This document shows, piece after piece, positions 33,420-43,254 of a stretch of 64,000 nucleotides of DNA. Location of the stretch: assembly GCA_016716265.1 (NCBI GenBank), contig JADJWQ010000001.1, positions 62,001-126,000 on the forward strand, in the 5' to 3' direction. A program made the translations under genes and the position numbers. How positions within the stretch are numbered: position 1 is the first letter of the stretch; each line of letters opens with the position of its first letter. The notes beneath the pieces were generated by a model, which did no database searches, was not told the DNA's origin, and saw only the letters and a list, made by a program, of their open reading frames with translations. Origin of the DNA: Planctomycetota bacterium. GTDB lineage: Bacteria; Planctomycetota; UBA1135; UBA2386.

Positions 33420-35191
33420 CGACGGCGCCGCCCCGAGCGCTCGGTGCTCTACCAGGTGCTGCAGCAGCACCTCGCGACCTTCGTCGAGCGCGCCGAGGTC
33501 GTCCGTGATGCGTGCGCAACCTCCGTCCCGAGCTTCGTCCGCGGCGGGTTGGAGGACCACCTGCGCCGTGGGCAGTCGGCGGCGGGGTTCGCGACCGTGT
33601 GCCGCCCCGGCTGCCGCACCGGCGAGCCGGTCGCCTTGAGCTGTGGGCGCCGCGGCAGCTGCCCGTCGTGCGGTGGTCGGCGCTTGGCCGACACCGCGGC
33701 CTGGCTCGTGGACCGCGCCAACCTCGAGACGACTGCCCGACATGCCGGTCCGGAAGGAGGTGTCGAGCCTGCCCTTCGAGCTCCGCTACCCACTCGCCCG
33801 CGATCCCGAGCTGCTCCTCGCGGTGCGGACGATCTTCGTCCGCAGCTTCCTCGCGCTGCAACGCCGTCAGCCACGCGCCCCGGGCGTCGGCGCCCCACGT
33901 CCCGCAGCCGTGGTCGCGGTGCAGCGCTTCGACTCGGCCGTCCGGCTCGTCCCGCACTTCCACGGGCTCGTCGTCGACGAGGTCTTCGTGACTTCGTCCG
34001 ATGCGGGCCGCGCCGACTTCCACCCGCGTCCGGAACGGACCGACGAGCAGCTCGCCCGGGTCACCGCGCGCATCGTTCGCCGGGTGCTCGCACTGCTCCG
34101 TGACCGGGGTCTGCTGCGCGACGACGGCGGCGGTCCGCAGCTGCAAGACGAGCGGAACGCGCTCGACGCCGATCAGGCCGCGCCGAACAAGGTCGGATCG
34201 CCTGCGGTGAACAGGCCGGTCGTGCGGTGCCGCGCTGGCGTGATCCCGACGCGATCCGCCTCGACTTCGAGGCCTTCGATCAGCAGGCCCGCTACCGCGG
34301 CTTCTCGTTGCACGCGGCCACCGTGGTCGAGGCCGAGCGGAGCGACGCTCTGGAGCGGCGGTGTCGATACGTCCTGCGTTCGGCCATCGACGAGGAACGA
34401 CTGGCCTGGACCCGCGACGGAAACGTCGTCTACAGGTTCAGCGGCCGTGGAAGGACCGGTCGAAGCTGATGGTGTTCGAGCTGATGGTGTTCGAGCCGCT
34501 GGTCTCGAGCGAGCAGCTCTCTGCACTGGTGCCTCGGCCGCGCCGCAACCTCGTGACCTACCACGGAGCGTCCGCGCCCGGCGCCTCGCACCGGGATGGG
34601 GTCGTGCCTCCCCCGCCTGACGACAACCGGTCGCCGCCCGCCTTCCGCTCGCTGCAGAGACGGCGTCCCACTCGGGCGATGGCTCGCCAGCAGAACAAGC
34701 CTCGTTCGCCGCGCCGCCTCACCCGGTGGCGACTGCTCGTCCGCAGCTTCGGCATCGATGCCTTGGTGGGCCGGGAATGTCAAACGCGCCGCCGGCTGCT
34801 CACGTGGCCGCAGACTGCATTGCTGCAGTTTCCTCCGGAGGCTGATCGGCTGCGGATGCAGCGTCCGGCTTCGCGGGTTCATCACCGACCCGCGGACGTT
34901 CCTCCGGGTGCCGACGTGGCTGGACCTGTCGGCCGAACTCCCGCAACTCGGCTCACCCCGGGCACCGCCCGATCGTTCAGGCCGGTGGGCCAACTGCACG
35001 CCTCGATGCTCCGCGCTGCGATCGGAATCCCGGTCACGCCGCGACCGAGCCCTGCCTGGCACCCTCGGGAGCGCCCCCGAATTGGCAGAATCTCCCCGAT
35101 CTGAATCCCGGCGGGTGCCTCTGACCGGGCTCTCGCTCCACCGCACCGCGCTCCGGCTCCACGCGCAGCGCGCCGGATCGTCCTTTGTCCC
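33420..35191 (+). mobile_element. IS91-family element, decayed transposase (copy 1)
   Basis: The transposase is broken by at least three frameshifts but its parts are clear in order. They are SVLYQVLQQHLATFVERAE, a zinc-binding region (CRTGEPVALSCGRRGSCPSCG), SLPFELRYPLARDPELLLAV and the HUH motif in LVPHFHGLVVDEVF. Later blocks are a further helical section, DFEAFDQQARYRG, CRYVLRSAIDEERLAW, and the C-terminal VPRPRRNLVTYHG. The 3' end (to about 35191) is shared with two other remnants in the window. IS91 elements move by rolling-circle transposition. This copy cannot make an active enzyme. It marks the edge of a truncated beta-barrel gene. Confidence 0.8.
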
Positions 35192-35727
35192 ACTTGCGGG
35201 CTCCCGGTTCGATTCCCGCGCCCTCGCCGATCGCGGCCAGGAACGCGCTGCCTCCGAGCGTGCGGCTGGCTGCCGGTGCGGAGCTCGTTGTCGGTGGAGG
35301 TGCCACCGGATCGCTGATCGCGGTCGAAGGCGAATCCGCAGTCGGCGATCACGTCGCGATCGCACCACGCCTCTTGCGCTACGACGACAGGTCGACCGGT
35401 GGAGGCGAGCACACCGACGACGCGGACGAGACCGGACACCGGACGGGCGTCGGCGTCGAAGCGCGCTGCTACCCGGAGCAGTCCCTCGACGGCTTCTACG
35501 TCGGCGCCGGCGTGTTTCCGCCAACCAGCTGGGACTGTCAGGACGGTGGCTACGAGGAGTCGGGCGACGAGACCGCGTTCGCCGTTGACGGCTCGGCGGG
35601 CTACATCTGGATGCTCGGCGACAAGTTCTCGCTCCGCCCGACCGCGATCGGCGGCTCCTACCACACCGACTTTCCGGAGTCAGGAGCATTCGCCGGCCTG
35701 GGCGTGCGCTTCGGCCTTGGCTCCTGA
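35192..35727 (+). pseudogene. outer-membrane beta-barrel protein, N-terminus removed
   Basis: From about residue 25 the frame shows alternating amphipathic strands: SVRLAAGAELVVGGGATGSL, HVAIAPRLLRYDD, TGVGVEARCYPEQ, GFYVGAGVFPPTS, SAGYIWMLGDKFSLRPTAI and AFAGLGVRFGLGS at the end. The terminal Phe-rich strand fits a porin-family barrel such as DUF3575-like proteins. The start and signal peptide are missing: the frame opens inside the 3' end of the IS91 remnant. It may be expressible only with a replacement start, so I treat it as truncated. Confidence 0.55.
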
Positions 35728-35765
35728 CCGCGCGCGGTCGTCGGACCGCCTCGGCGGGCGACCGC

Positions 35766-37076
35766 TCACAGCTCCGCGAGCGGCGCCCGCGCATCTCCGA
35801 ACTCGGCGAGTTCGACCCCGAGCTTCGCCATCATCGCGAGGTACAGCCGGCACATCTGACGCTCGGGCGCGGCACGGTAATCGAGCACCCGTCCGCCGCG
35901 GATCCCTGCACTCGCGCCGCCGATCAGGACCACCGGGAGCTGATCGGCGTCGTGGTTGCCCGACATCATGCTCGACAGGAACAGCAGCAGCGTGCTGTCG
36001 AGCGCCGTGCGGTCGCCTTCCTCGATCGCGTCGAGCCGTTGCGCGACGTACGCAACCTGCTCGAGGAAGAACTGGTTGACCCTGAGCCAGTCCGCCGAGT
36101 CGGTGTGCGACAGCAGGTGGTGGATCATCGAGTCGATACCGAGATGCGGGAAGCGCTGCGACGAGTGGTCGTTGTTGAGCTTCAGCGTCGCGATGCGGGT
36201 CGTGTCGGTCCACAACGCGAGCACCAGCAGGTCGCACATGATCCGCATGTGCTCCTCGAGGTGCGCGGGCAGACCGTCGGCCGGGCGTTCGCGGTCCGGA
36301 TCGCGGCGCGTCGGTTGCCAGGCGGCCGCGTCCACGCCCGTCGTCCGGTCGAGGCGACGCTCGACGTCGCGGACGGAGTCGAGGTACTCGTCGAGCTTGC
36401 GCACGTCCCCGCTGCCCAGCCGTCGCCGCACGTCGTTCGCATCGCCGAGGAGCGCGTCGAGGATGCTGCGATCGCCCTGCGCGACCTTGTTCGCGAACAT
36501 CCGGTCGAACGCGAGCGCCGGGTAGATCTCGAGCGGCGTCGGCGTGGTCGGCGATGACCACGAGATGTGCGAGCTGTAGAGCATCGAGTAGTTCTTGTGC
36601 ACGGACGGGTTCGACTTCTCGCAGCCGAGCACGAGGCTCGGCAGCTTCGTCGCGTCCCCGAGGCGCTGCGCGACCACCTGGTCGATGCTGGTGCCGGAGC
36701 GGATCTCGCCACCGGCGGCGAGCCGTGCGCCCGACAACAGGTTGCCGGTCTGCGAGCTGTGGATGTTGCCCTTCAATGCCTCGGCATTGAACAGACCGCG
36801 AACGAACAGCAGCTTCTCGCGGAACGGCTCGAGCGGGTGCAGCACCTGGCCCAGCTCCATCGACGCACCCTCACCGCGCGCCCACCATTCGCGGCTGTGG
36901 AAGCCGTTGCCGGAGAACATCACGACGAGGCGCAGCGGCGCGCGCGCAGGGTCCTCGCGCTGAAAGCGGCGGAAGCCGAACGATTCCAACCACGGCAGCG
37001 CGATCACCGCACCCGCCCCTCGCAGGACCGCGCGTCTCGTCGCGCCGGTCGGATCGGTTTGCGGAGCGTCTTGCAT
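35766..37076 (-). CDS. DUF1552-family secreted protein
   Basis: The 436-residue product has a twin-arginine-like start, ATRRAVLRGAGAVIALPWLES. Typical DUF1552 blocks follow: LRLVVMFSGNGFHSREWW, FVRGLFNAEAL, SSQTGNLLSGA, LGCEKSNPS and later TALDSTLLLFLSSMMSGNHD. In planctomycetes these proteins are encoded directly after a large DUF1592/DUF1588 protein and are thought to act with it at the envelope. The reaction is unknown. The start lies only 8 bases after the stop of that partner, confirming an operon. No truncation is visible. Confidence 0.85.
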   Translation of the reverse strand: MQDAPQTDPTGATRRAVLRGAGAVIALPWLESFGFRRFQREDPARAPLRLVVMFSGNGFHSREWWARGEGASMELGQVLHPLEPFREKLLFVRGLFNAEALKGNIHSSQTGNLLSGARLAAGGEIRSGTSIDQVVAQRLGDATKLPSLVLGCEKSNPSVHKNYSMLYSSHISWSSPTTPTPLEIYPALAFDRMFANKVAQGDRSILDALLGDANDVRRRLGSGDVRKLDEYLDSVRDVERRLDRTTGVDAAAWQPTRRDPDRERPADGLPAHLEEHMRIMCDLLVLALWTDTTRIATLKLNNDHSSQRFPHLGIDSMIHHLLSHTDSADWLRVNQFFLEQVAYVAQRLDAIEEGDRTALDSTLLLFLSSMMSGNHDADQLPVVLIGGASAGIRGGRVLDYRAAPERQMCRLYLAMMAKLGVELAEFGDARAPLAEL

Positions 37077-37084
37077 GCATCACC

Positions 37085-40000
37085 TCAGCGCCAGTCCGGC
37101 GCGTCCCGACCGCGGATCATCGTGAACTGCGGACTCGTGACGATCGTCTCGAAGACCCTGCCGATGCGGAACTCGTCGGCGGCGAGCTGCTGCCCCAGCA
37201 ACGCGAGCAGCGGCTCGTCGGAGAGCCGCACGGCTCGACCGAGGCCGTAGCCGAGCAGCTTCCGGCAGAACTGGTGGACGAAGGCGTCGCGGCGCGCCGT
37301 CAGCAGGTAGTCGCGCAAGCCCATCACCCCGTCGAGCACCGCGCCGTCCATCGCGGTCGCGGTGGTGTCGATCGGGCGACCACCGAGATCGACGTTGCGC
37401 GCGCGGCCGATGCCGTCGAAGGCCTCGAGCGCGAACCCGAAGGCATCGATCCGTTGGTGGCAATGCGCGCAGCGCGGATCGCGGCTGTGCAGCTCGGTGA
37501 GCTCGCGCACGCTCCATTCGGCCCCGGCCTCGTCCTCCGGCAGGCGCGGCACGCCCTTCGGTGGGCGCGGCAGCTTGTCGCCGAGCAGCACCTCGGCGAC
37601 CCAGTTGCCGCGGAGGATCGGACTCGTGCGCGACGCGCCCGACTGCGATGCGAGGATCGACGCGTGGGTCAGGATGCCGGTGCGACCGAGTCCGTGCATG
37701 CCGTCGACGCGCGACCAACCCTCGGTCGGACCAGCGGGAACCCCGTAGTGGGCCGCGAGCGCCGGGTCGACGAAGGTGTAGTCCGCGTCGAGCAGGGCGA
37801 GCACGGAGCCGTCGTTCTGCACGAGATCGGTCAGGAAGCGGATCGTCTCCTCGTACATGGACGCCCGCAGCCCGGCGAAGGTCGGGAACACGGTCTCGCT
37901 CTTGTCCGCATTCTGGTCGAAGTCGCGGACGTGCAGCCAGGTGCAGCCGAACTCGATCGCGAAGCGGCGCACGCTCGGCCCTCGCAGCAGTCGACGCGTC
38001 TGTGCGATCAACACGTCGCGCTCGCACAGCGAGCCGTCGTCGGCGTGGACGCGCAGCTCCGCGTCCGGCATCGACGAGGTCAGGAAGAACGACAGCCGGG
38101 TCGCGAGCTCGTGGGCGTCCACCGGTGCCGGCTCGGTTCCCGCCGGCGGTGTCTCCGCGCGGTACAGGAACGAAGGCGACACGAGCACGCGCGCGATGAT
38201 CAAGCGGATCGCCGCGTCGTGCTCGAGACCCTCGGCGCGCAGCGCCGCGTAGAGCTGCGCGAACCCCTCGCGCTCGTCGTCGCGGAGCGGACGACGGTAC
38301 GCGCGCGTCGCGAACTCCTCGACCGCGGCGAGGTGCAGCCGTTGCACCGCGGCGAGGCGAGCGCGGAATTCGGTAGCCCGGGCGGCGATCGGCGCCCGCA
38401 GCGGCTCGAATACCGACGGATCGGCGTCCTGGGTCGCGTACTGCCACAGCTGTTCGAACGCGTCGACCGCGGTCAGCGCGTCCTGGCTGACGAAGTGCAG
38501 CTCGTCCCACAGCCGGTCGAGTTCGGCGGTCGCGGCGTCGTCGAGTATCAGGCGGCGCAGCGGTTCGTCCTCGCGGTAGAACTGCGTCAGCGTGATGACC
38601 TCGTCGACGGGCACGATCGTCGGGTAGCAAAGCGCGGCTGGGAACACCGCGCGGAACTCCTCGCTCGCGGCTGCCGCGCGCGCGCGGGCCGTTTCCGAGT
38701 CGGCGATCACCAGCGGCGAGCCGGTGGGCGCTGCGGTGGATCCGGCGCGGACCTCGACCGCGACGATGCCGTCGGGCCCTTCGACGTGGGTGCTCGTGAC
38801 GAAGGTCGCGCCCGCGACGAGCTCGGCGGGCAGGTCGAACGCGAGCTTCGCGGGCACCGTGCAGGCGAGGACCGTCGGCTCCGGTGGCGCCGCGTCTGGC
38901 ACCGTGCCGAGCTGCTCCGAGCGCGCTGCCCCGAGCGCCGGCGCGGCGATCGCAGCCGTCCCGAGCGGGCCCGTCAGCGAGACGAGCCGACGGCGGAGTT
39001 CGAGATCGGCGGCGTTCGGTGAACCGCTCCCTGCGAGCAGCGCGGCGAGCTCGTCCGCAGCGCGGGCGCGCGCGTCCGGGTCCGATGCCGCGCGCCAGCG
39101 CGCGAGGGCGGATCCGTCCGGAACCTCCAGCCCGGCACCCTGCTGCTGCGGGTCCGGCTCGCCGAAGAAGTACCACACCCCGGCACGGCCGCTCGCGTCC
39201 GGATGTGGATTCCCGGCGAGCAGGTCGGGCGCGCACTCGGCCGCGAGGTGCCAGCTCGGCGTAGCCACTCGGGTCGCGGTCACCGAGAGGTCGATCGCGG
39301 TCAGGTCGCAGGAGTGGTCGCCGGCCCCGGCGCCGATCGCGAGCACGACGAAGTCGTCGCTGCGGATCGCGAGCGCATCCAGGGCGATCGCCGGCGCTGT
39401 GCCCCCGCGCGGCACCGCACCACTCGCGAGCACCCGCCGCACCGCGCCGCGTCGCAGCTCCAGCGACCAGATCACTCCGTTGCCACACGCGGCGTGCGCG
39501 TGATGCACCGCCGCCTGCACGTCGACCCGGCCGTCGATCGGGCTGCGCCAGCCGACCGCCGCGGTGCGCGACGGCGATGGATGCACGGCGACGCCGTGAG
39601 CCGGGAGGTCGCCGGGGATGCGGACCGGCTCGGCGGACGGGTTCGCGACGACCGCGGGCAGCTCGGGCTCGCCGAAGCCGGTGACGAAGGGTGCGTTCGC
39701 GGGCGCGGGCAGCCTCGCGTTGAAGCAGGCCTCGGCGTTCAGCGGCACCGCCTTCGCGATGCCGAGGCAGCTCAGCCACGCGGCGAGCGTGTCCGCGTCG
39801 AGGCCGTGCCGCGCCGCCAGGCTCTGCACGTCGAGCGTGTCGGCTGCGTCGCCGATCAGCTCCTCGGCCGCGGCGCAGGCCGCGCCGACCGCGGCGCAGC
39901 AACGTGCGACCGAATCCCGGCGCGCCGCGCTCAGCGCGCCGACCTCGCGGAGCGGTAGCTCGGGTCGACCCGGGATCACGAAGTGCGGGTCGTCCCACAC

Positions 40001-41194
40001 CAGCGTGCGACCGTTCGAGTCCGCGTCGACCGCTCGCGCGTCGAGTTCGAGGTGCACGAAGCCGTCCGCATCACCAGCGCCGATCGCGAGCGTGACCTCG
40101 CGGTGCTCGCTCCACGGTTCGATGCCCTCCAGCCACGAGGTCGGCCCACCGACCTTGCCCAGGTGGCCGACCGTGTTGAACTCGAAGCACCATGCCTGCC
40201 GCGCCTCGATCGCGGCGACCACCGCGGCGATCGAGGTCGGTGTGGCGCTGCGCCACGCGGCGCGGATCGGATCGAGCAACGGCGAGCCGTGGTCGGAGCC
40301 GAGGGTCGCGAGGAGCGTGCGCAGGTAGCGGGCGGACAGGTGATGGGTCCGCGCGACCCGCTCGATCTCGACGGCAGGCTCCGCCGCGTCGCGCAGCTCG
40401 AGCGTCGCGAAGAGGTACGGCTCGAGCGGGATCCGACCGCCGGAGTTGGTCGCGAACACGATCCCCTGGAGGTTCACGACCTCGCCGCCGCCGGGTTCGG
40501 TGTAGCGGCGGTAGAACCCTCGGATCGCGGTCAGCAGCTCCTCGGTCCAGTCGCGCCGGGTCGCGTGCGGCGAGAAGCGGATCCCGCCGGGCACCAGCAC
40601 CGCGTGCTCGGCGATCCGCTTGGCGGCGTCGAAGTACTTCTCGAGCAGCGCGGGCGACATCACCAGCGCCTGACCGACGTTCGTGAAGCCCTCTCCCGCG
40701 GCTCCGTCGGCCGGGAACTCCCGCGCCGGATCGAGCTCCGGCACGCCGGTCAGGTCCCGCACGCAGTTCCCGTACTCGGCGTTCGACAGGCGCCGCAGCA
40801 CGACCGGCCCGGGGTCACCGGCCATGGCCTGGGCGAGCTCCGCCAGCGAGTCGCGGGCGAACCCGAGCAGCAGCGCGCGCTCTTCGTCGGTCGGCTGCTC
40901 CGCGTCCTCCGGCGGCATCGCGCGGTCCGAGAGCTGGTCGACGACGACGTCCTGCAGCAGGAGCGGGTCGGCGCTCGCGATCGCGAGGGTCGACCAGCGC
41001 TCGAGATCGACGTCGCCCTTCCGCTCGGCGGTCGCGTGGCATTCGAGGCAGTACCGGCCGATCAGCGGGCGGATCGTCGACTCGAACGGGCTCCGCGCCT
41101 CCGGTGGCTCCTGGGACCGCGGCGCTGCTCCGCACCCGAGGGCGGCGAACAGCACGAGAGTGACCTGACACGAGCGACGGAGGGCACGCTGCAT
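37085..41194 (-). CDS. large secreted cytochrome-like protein with DUF1587, DUF1592, DUF1588, DUF1585 domains
   Basis: The 1,369-residue product has a lipoprotein-type leader (LVLFAALGC, Cys21). A haem-binding CLECH motif (C49, C52, H53) lies in the N-terminal domain. DUF1587 follows (LRRLSNAEYGNCVRDLTG). Towards the C-terminus are DUF1592 (FATRAYRRPLRDDEREGF, SPSFLYRAETPP), DUF1588 with a second CHCH motif (RCAHCHQRIDAFGFALEAFD) and DUF1585 (FVHQFCRKLLGYGLGRAVR). This is the planctomycete 'PSD1-type' surface-protein family. A middle insertion of about 500 residues separates the N-terminal and C-terminal domains, longer than I would expect. It is the first gene of the pair with DUF1552. Confidence 0.85.
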   Translation of the reverse strand: MQRALRRSCQVTLVLFAALGCGAAPRSQEPPEARSPFESTIRPLIGRYCLECHATAERKGDVDLERWSTLAIASADPLLLQDVVVDQLSDRAMPPEDAEQPTDEERALLLGFARDSLAELAQAMAGDPGPVVLRRLSNAEYGNCVRDLTGVPELDPAREFPADGAAGEGFTNVGQALVMSPALLEKYFDAAKRIAEHAVLVPGGIRFSPHATRRDWTEELLTAIRGFYRRYTEPGGGEVVNLQGIVFATNSGGRIPLEPYLFATLELRDAAEPAVEIERVARTHHLSARYLRTLLATLGSDHGSPLLDPIRAAWRSATPTSIAAVVAAIEARQAWCFEFNTVGHLGKVGGPTSWLEGIEPWSEHREVTLAIGAGDADGFVHLELDARAVDADSNGRTLVWDDPHFVIPGRPELPLREVGALSAARRDSVARCCAAVGAACAAAEELIGDAADTLDVQSLAARHGLDADTLAAWLSCLGIAKAVPLNAEACFNARLPAPANAPFVTGFGEPELPAVVANPSAEPVRIPGDLPAHGVAVHPSPSRTAAVGWRSPIDGRVDVQAAVHHAHAACGNGVIWSLELRRGAVRRVLASGAVPRGGTAPAIALDALAIRSDDFVVLAIGAGAGDHSCDLTAIDLSVTATRVATPSWHLAAECAPDLLAGNPHPDASGRAGVWYFFGEPDPQQQGAGLEVPDGSALARWRAASDPDARARAADELAALLAGSGSPNAADLELRRRLVSLTGPLGTAAIAAPALGAARSEQLGTVPDAAPPEPTVLACTVPAKLAFDLPAELVAGATFVTSTHVEGPDGIVAVEVRAGSTAAPTGSPLVIADSETARARAAAASEEFRAVFPAALCYPTIVPVDEVITLTQFYREDEPLRRLILDDAATAELDRLWDELHFVSQDALTAVDAFEQLWQYATQDADPSVFEPLRAPIAARATEFRARLAAVQRLHLAAVEEFATRAYRRPLRDDEREGFAQLYAALRAEGLEHDAAIRLIIARVLVSPSFLYRAETPPAGTEPAPVDAHELATRLSFFLTSSMPDAELRVHADDGSLCERDVLIAQTRRLLRGPSVRRFAIEFGCTWLHVRDFDQNADKSETVFPTFAGLRASMYEETIRFLTDLVQNDGSVLALLDADYTFVDPALAAHYGVPAGPTEGWSRVDGMHGLGRTGILTHASILASQSGASRTSPILRGNWVAEVLLGDKLPRPPKGVPRLPEDEAGAEWSVRELTELHSRDPRCAHCHQRIDAFGFALEAFDGIGRARNVDLGGRPIDTTATAMDGAVLDGVMGLRDYLLTARRDAFVHQFCRKLLGYGLGRAVRLSDEPLLALLGQQLAADEFRIGRVFETIVTSPQFTMIRGRDAPDWR

Positions 41195-41381
41195 GGCGCT
41201 GGCGGAACGCGCATCTTCGCGCGGAAGGGGCTGCTGCGGACACGAATCCCGGTTGGAACGCGGGGTCCGCGACCCGCGTCCGGGACGCGAATCCGCGACG
41301 CCATGGAGACCTCGCGGCCGGTCCCCGCCGGGTCGGAGCGGGGTCGAGGACCTTCCGCGATTCGGGCTGCTACGGACTCCG

Positions 41382-41971
41382 GTGGATCCGGATGCCAGGG
41401 CAGTCCCTCCTCCGCGGACCCGGAGCCGTCAGGAGTCCCACCTCCGGACCAACCTCCTCGCCGCCTGCACCGCGCTGACGACCGCCGTGTTCGACCAGAT
41501 CCCGACCAAACCCGCGACGGCAGCGCGGTCGCTCCTCGAGTCTGCTGGACAGCCGATCGTCCGCGCCGCCGACGACGTGGTCGGGGTCGCCGGCCGCGAC
41601 TCCAAGGCCGAGATCGACGCTGCCGGCCTGCGCTCCGTGCCGTCCTTCGGCTCCGAGGCGCCGATCGACCTGCCGCTGCAGTTCGGGATGCGTCGCGCGA
41701 CGGTCGGGGACGCGAAGCTGTCCGTCGAGTCGACCACGCCGAAGCTGCACGGCACGGCGATCGACTGCGCGCGGCGCGGGTTCGTCGAGTCCTTCCGCGT
41801 CGATCCCGAGGGGATCGAGCACAGCTTCCGCTTCGACCGACTGCCGCGGCGCGGTCCGCTCAGAATCGAGTTCGACGCCGGCGGCGAGTTCGTCGCGACG
41901 GCCGGCGCCGCCGGCGTCGACTTCGTGCACGAGCGTGGGAGCGTGCGCTACGCCCGCGCGGTCGCGATCGA
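41382..41971 (+). pseudogene. N-terminal part of a secreted protein, cut off by an IS91 remnant
   Basis: From a possible GTG the frame reads a leader-like LRTNLLAACTALTTAVF, then APIDLPLQFGMRRATVGDAK and GIEHSFRFDRLPRRGPLRIE, then VDFVHERGSVRYARAVAIDA. The pattern 'G.EHSF.FD.LP.RG.LR..' occurs in secreted proteins of this group, before FG-GAP or similar repeats. The homology ends exactly where the second IS91 remnant begins (near 41972). The rest of the gene is absent. The true start may have been lost, because the codon that aligns with a leader Met is CTC (Leu). Confidence 0.5.
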
Positions 41972-42839
41972 TGCACGCGGCCACCGTGGTCGAGGCCGGG
42001 CGGAGCGACGCTCTGGAGAGGCCGTGTCGCGACGTCCTGCGCCCCGCCATCGAAGCGGACCGACCGGCCTGGATCCGCGACGGCACGGTGGTCTGCAGGT
42101 CCAAGCGGCCGTGGAAGGACGGGCCGAAGCTGGTGGTGTTCGAGCGGCTGGTCTTGATCGAGCGGCTCGCTGCACTGGTGCCGCGACCTCGGCGCAGCCT
42201 GGTTACCTACCACGGCGCCTTCGCACCCGGCGCCTCGCACCGCGACCGGGAGGTGCCTCCCCCGCCCGACGAACACCAGTCGCCTCCCGCGTTCCGCCCG
42301 CTGCAGAGACGGCGTCCCACCCGAGAGAGGGCACCGCACAGGAAGCCGCGTTCGCGGCGCCGCTACACCTGGTGGGCACTGCTCGCCCGCAGCTTCGGCA
42401 TCGACGCCTTGGTGTGCCCGGTATGCCACACCCGCCGCCGTCTGCTCACGTGGCTGCAGAAAGCATTGCTGCAGCCTCCTGCGAAGGCTGATCGCCTGCG
42501 GATGCAGCGACCCGCTTCGCGGGGTCGTCACCGACCCGCGAACGATCGTCGGGGCGCTGACCTGGCTGGACCTGCCGGCCAAACTCGCGCAACTCGCGTC
42601 ACCCCAGGCATCGCCCCATCGATCAAGCCTGTGGGCCGACTGAACGCCCCGATCCCCCGCGCAGCGATCGGAATCCCGGTCGCGCCGCGACCGGGCTCTG
42701 CCTGGCACCCTCGGGAGCGCCCCCAAGTCGGCAGGATCTCCCCGATCCGAATCCCGACGGGTGCCCCTGACCGGACTCTCGCTCCACCGCACTGCGCTCT
42801 GGCCTCACGGGCAGGGCGCGGGATTCCCCTTTCTCCTGC
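41972..42839 (+). mobile_element. IS91-family 3' remnant (copy 2)
   Basis: Only the last third of the transposase remains: HAATVVEAGRSDALERP, then KRPWKDGPKLVVFERL and VPRPRRSLVTYHGAFAPG, with the C-terminal RSFGIDALVCPVCHTRRRLL zinc-like motif. It aligns closely with the 3' half of copy 1, including about 200 bp of untranslated sequence, and ends at the same terminus near 42839. It has no N-terminal domain or HUH motif, so it is inactive. It cuts off a secreted-protein gene on its left. Confidence 0.75.
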
Positions 42840-43254
42840 ATACGGGCAGCGGCGCCCACGTCGATCCGTTCCAGCGCGCTATGCGGTTGCAGGCCACGCC
42901 ACCGGCGGTGGTCTTGCGATTCCTGCGATGGCGGATGGCAACCGCCGGCACCGGGTCGACGCGGGGAAGCAGCGATTCGGACAGGAACTGGGAGCCCGTC
43001 CGCGAGGGCCTGCTCGCGACCAGGAACAAGAAACCGGAGAAGCCGGTCCGAGAAGTCCTTCGTCGGTGGATGGACCTCCTGGACCGGACCGCGAGCATGC
43101 GGTTCGGGTCGTTCTGGGTCTCACCCAATCCGAGGGTCTCCGAGCACGCAGATGGACCCCGTCCCGAGGGGCCTGGAGATCCCGGTCGAACCGACTCCCT
43201 GGCCACGCGCTGACCGATGCAGGGAGTTGTGCCGCGAAAACAGGAGGTTGTCCG
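42840..43254. other. spacer before the protease-like gene; no gene recognised
   Basis: A plus-strand frame is open across 42761-43213 but starts inside the IS91 remnant and shows no family motif. The segment immediately before 43255 contains a strong AGGAGG-like ribosome binding site for the next gene. Confidence 0.45.

Noticed and set aside
35195..35225. tRNA-like T-arm (GGTTCGATTCC) just after the IS91 end
   Set aside because: The stem pairs only partly and no anticodon or D arm can be drawn upstream; it is inside a barrel gene frame.
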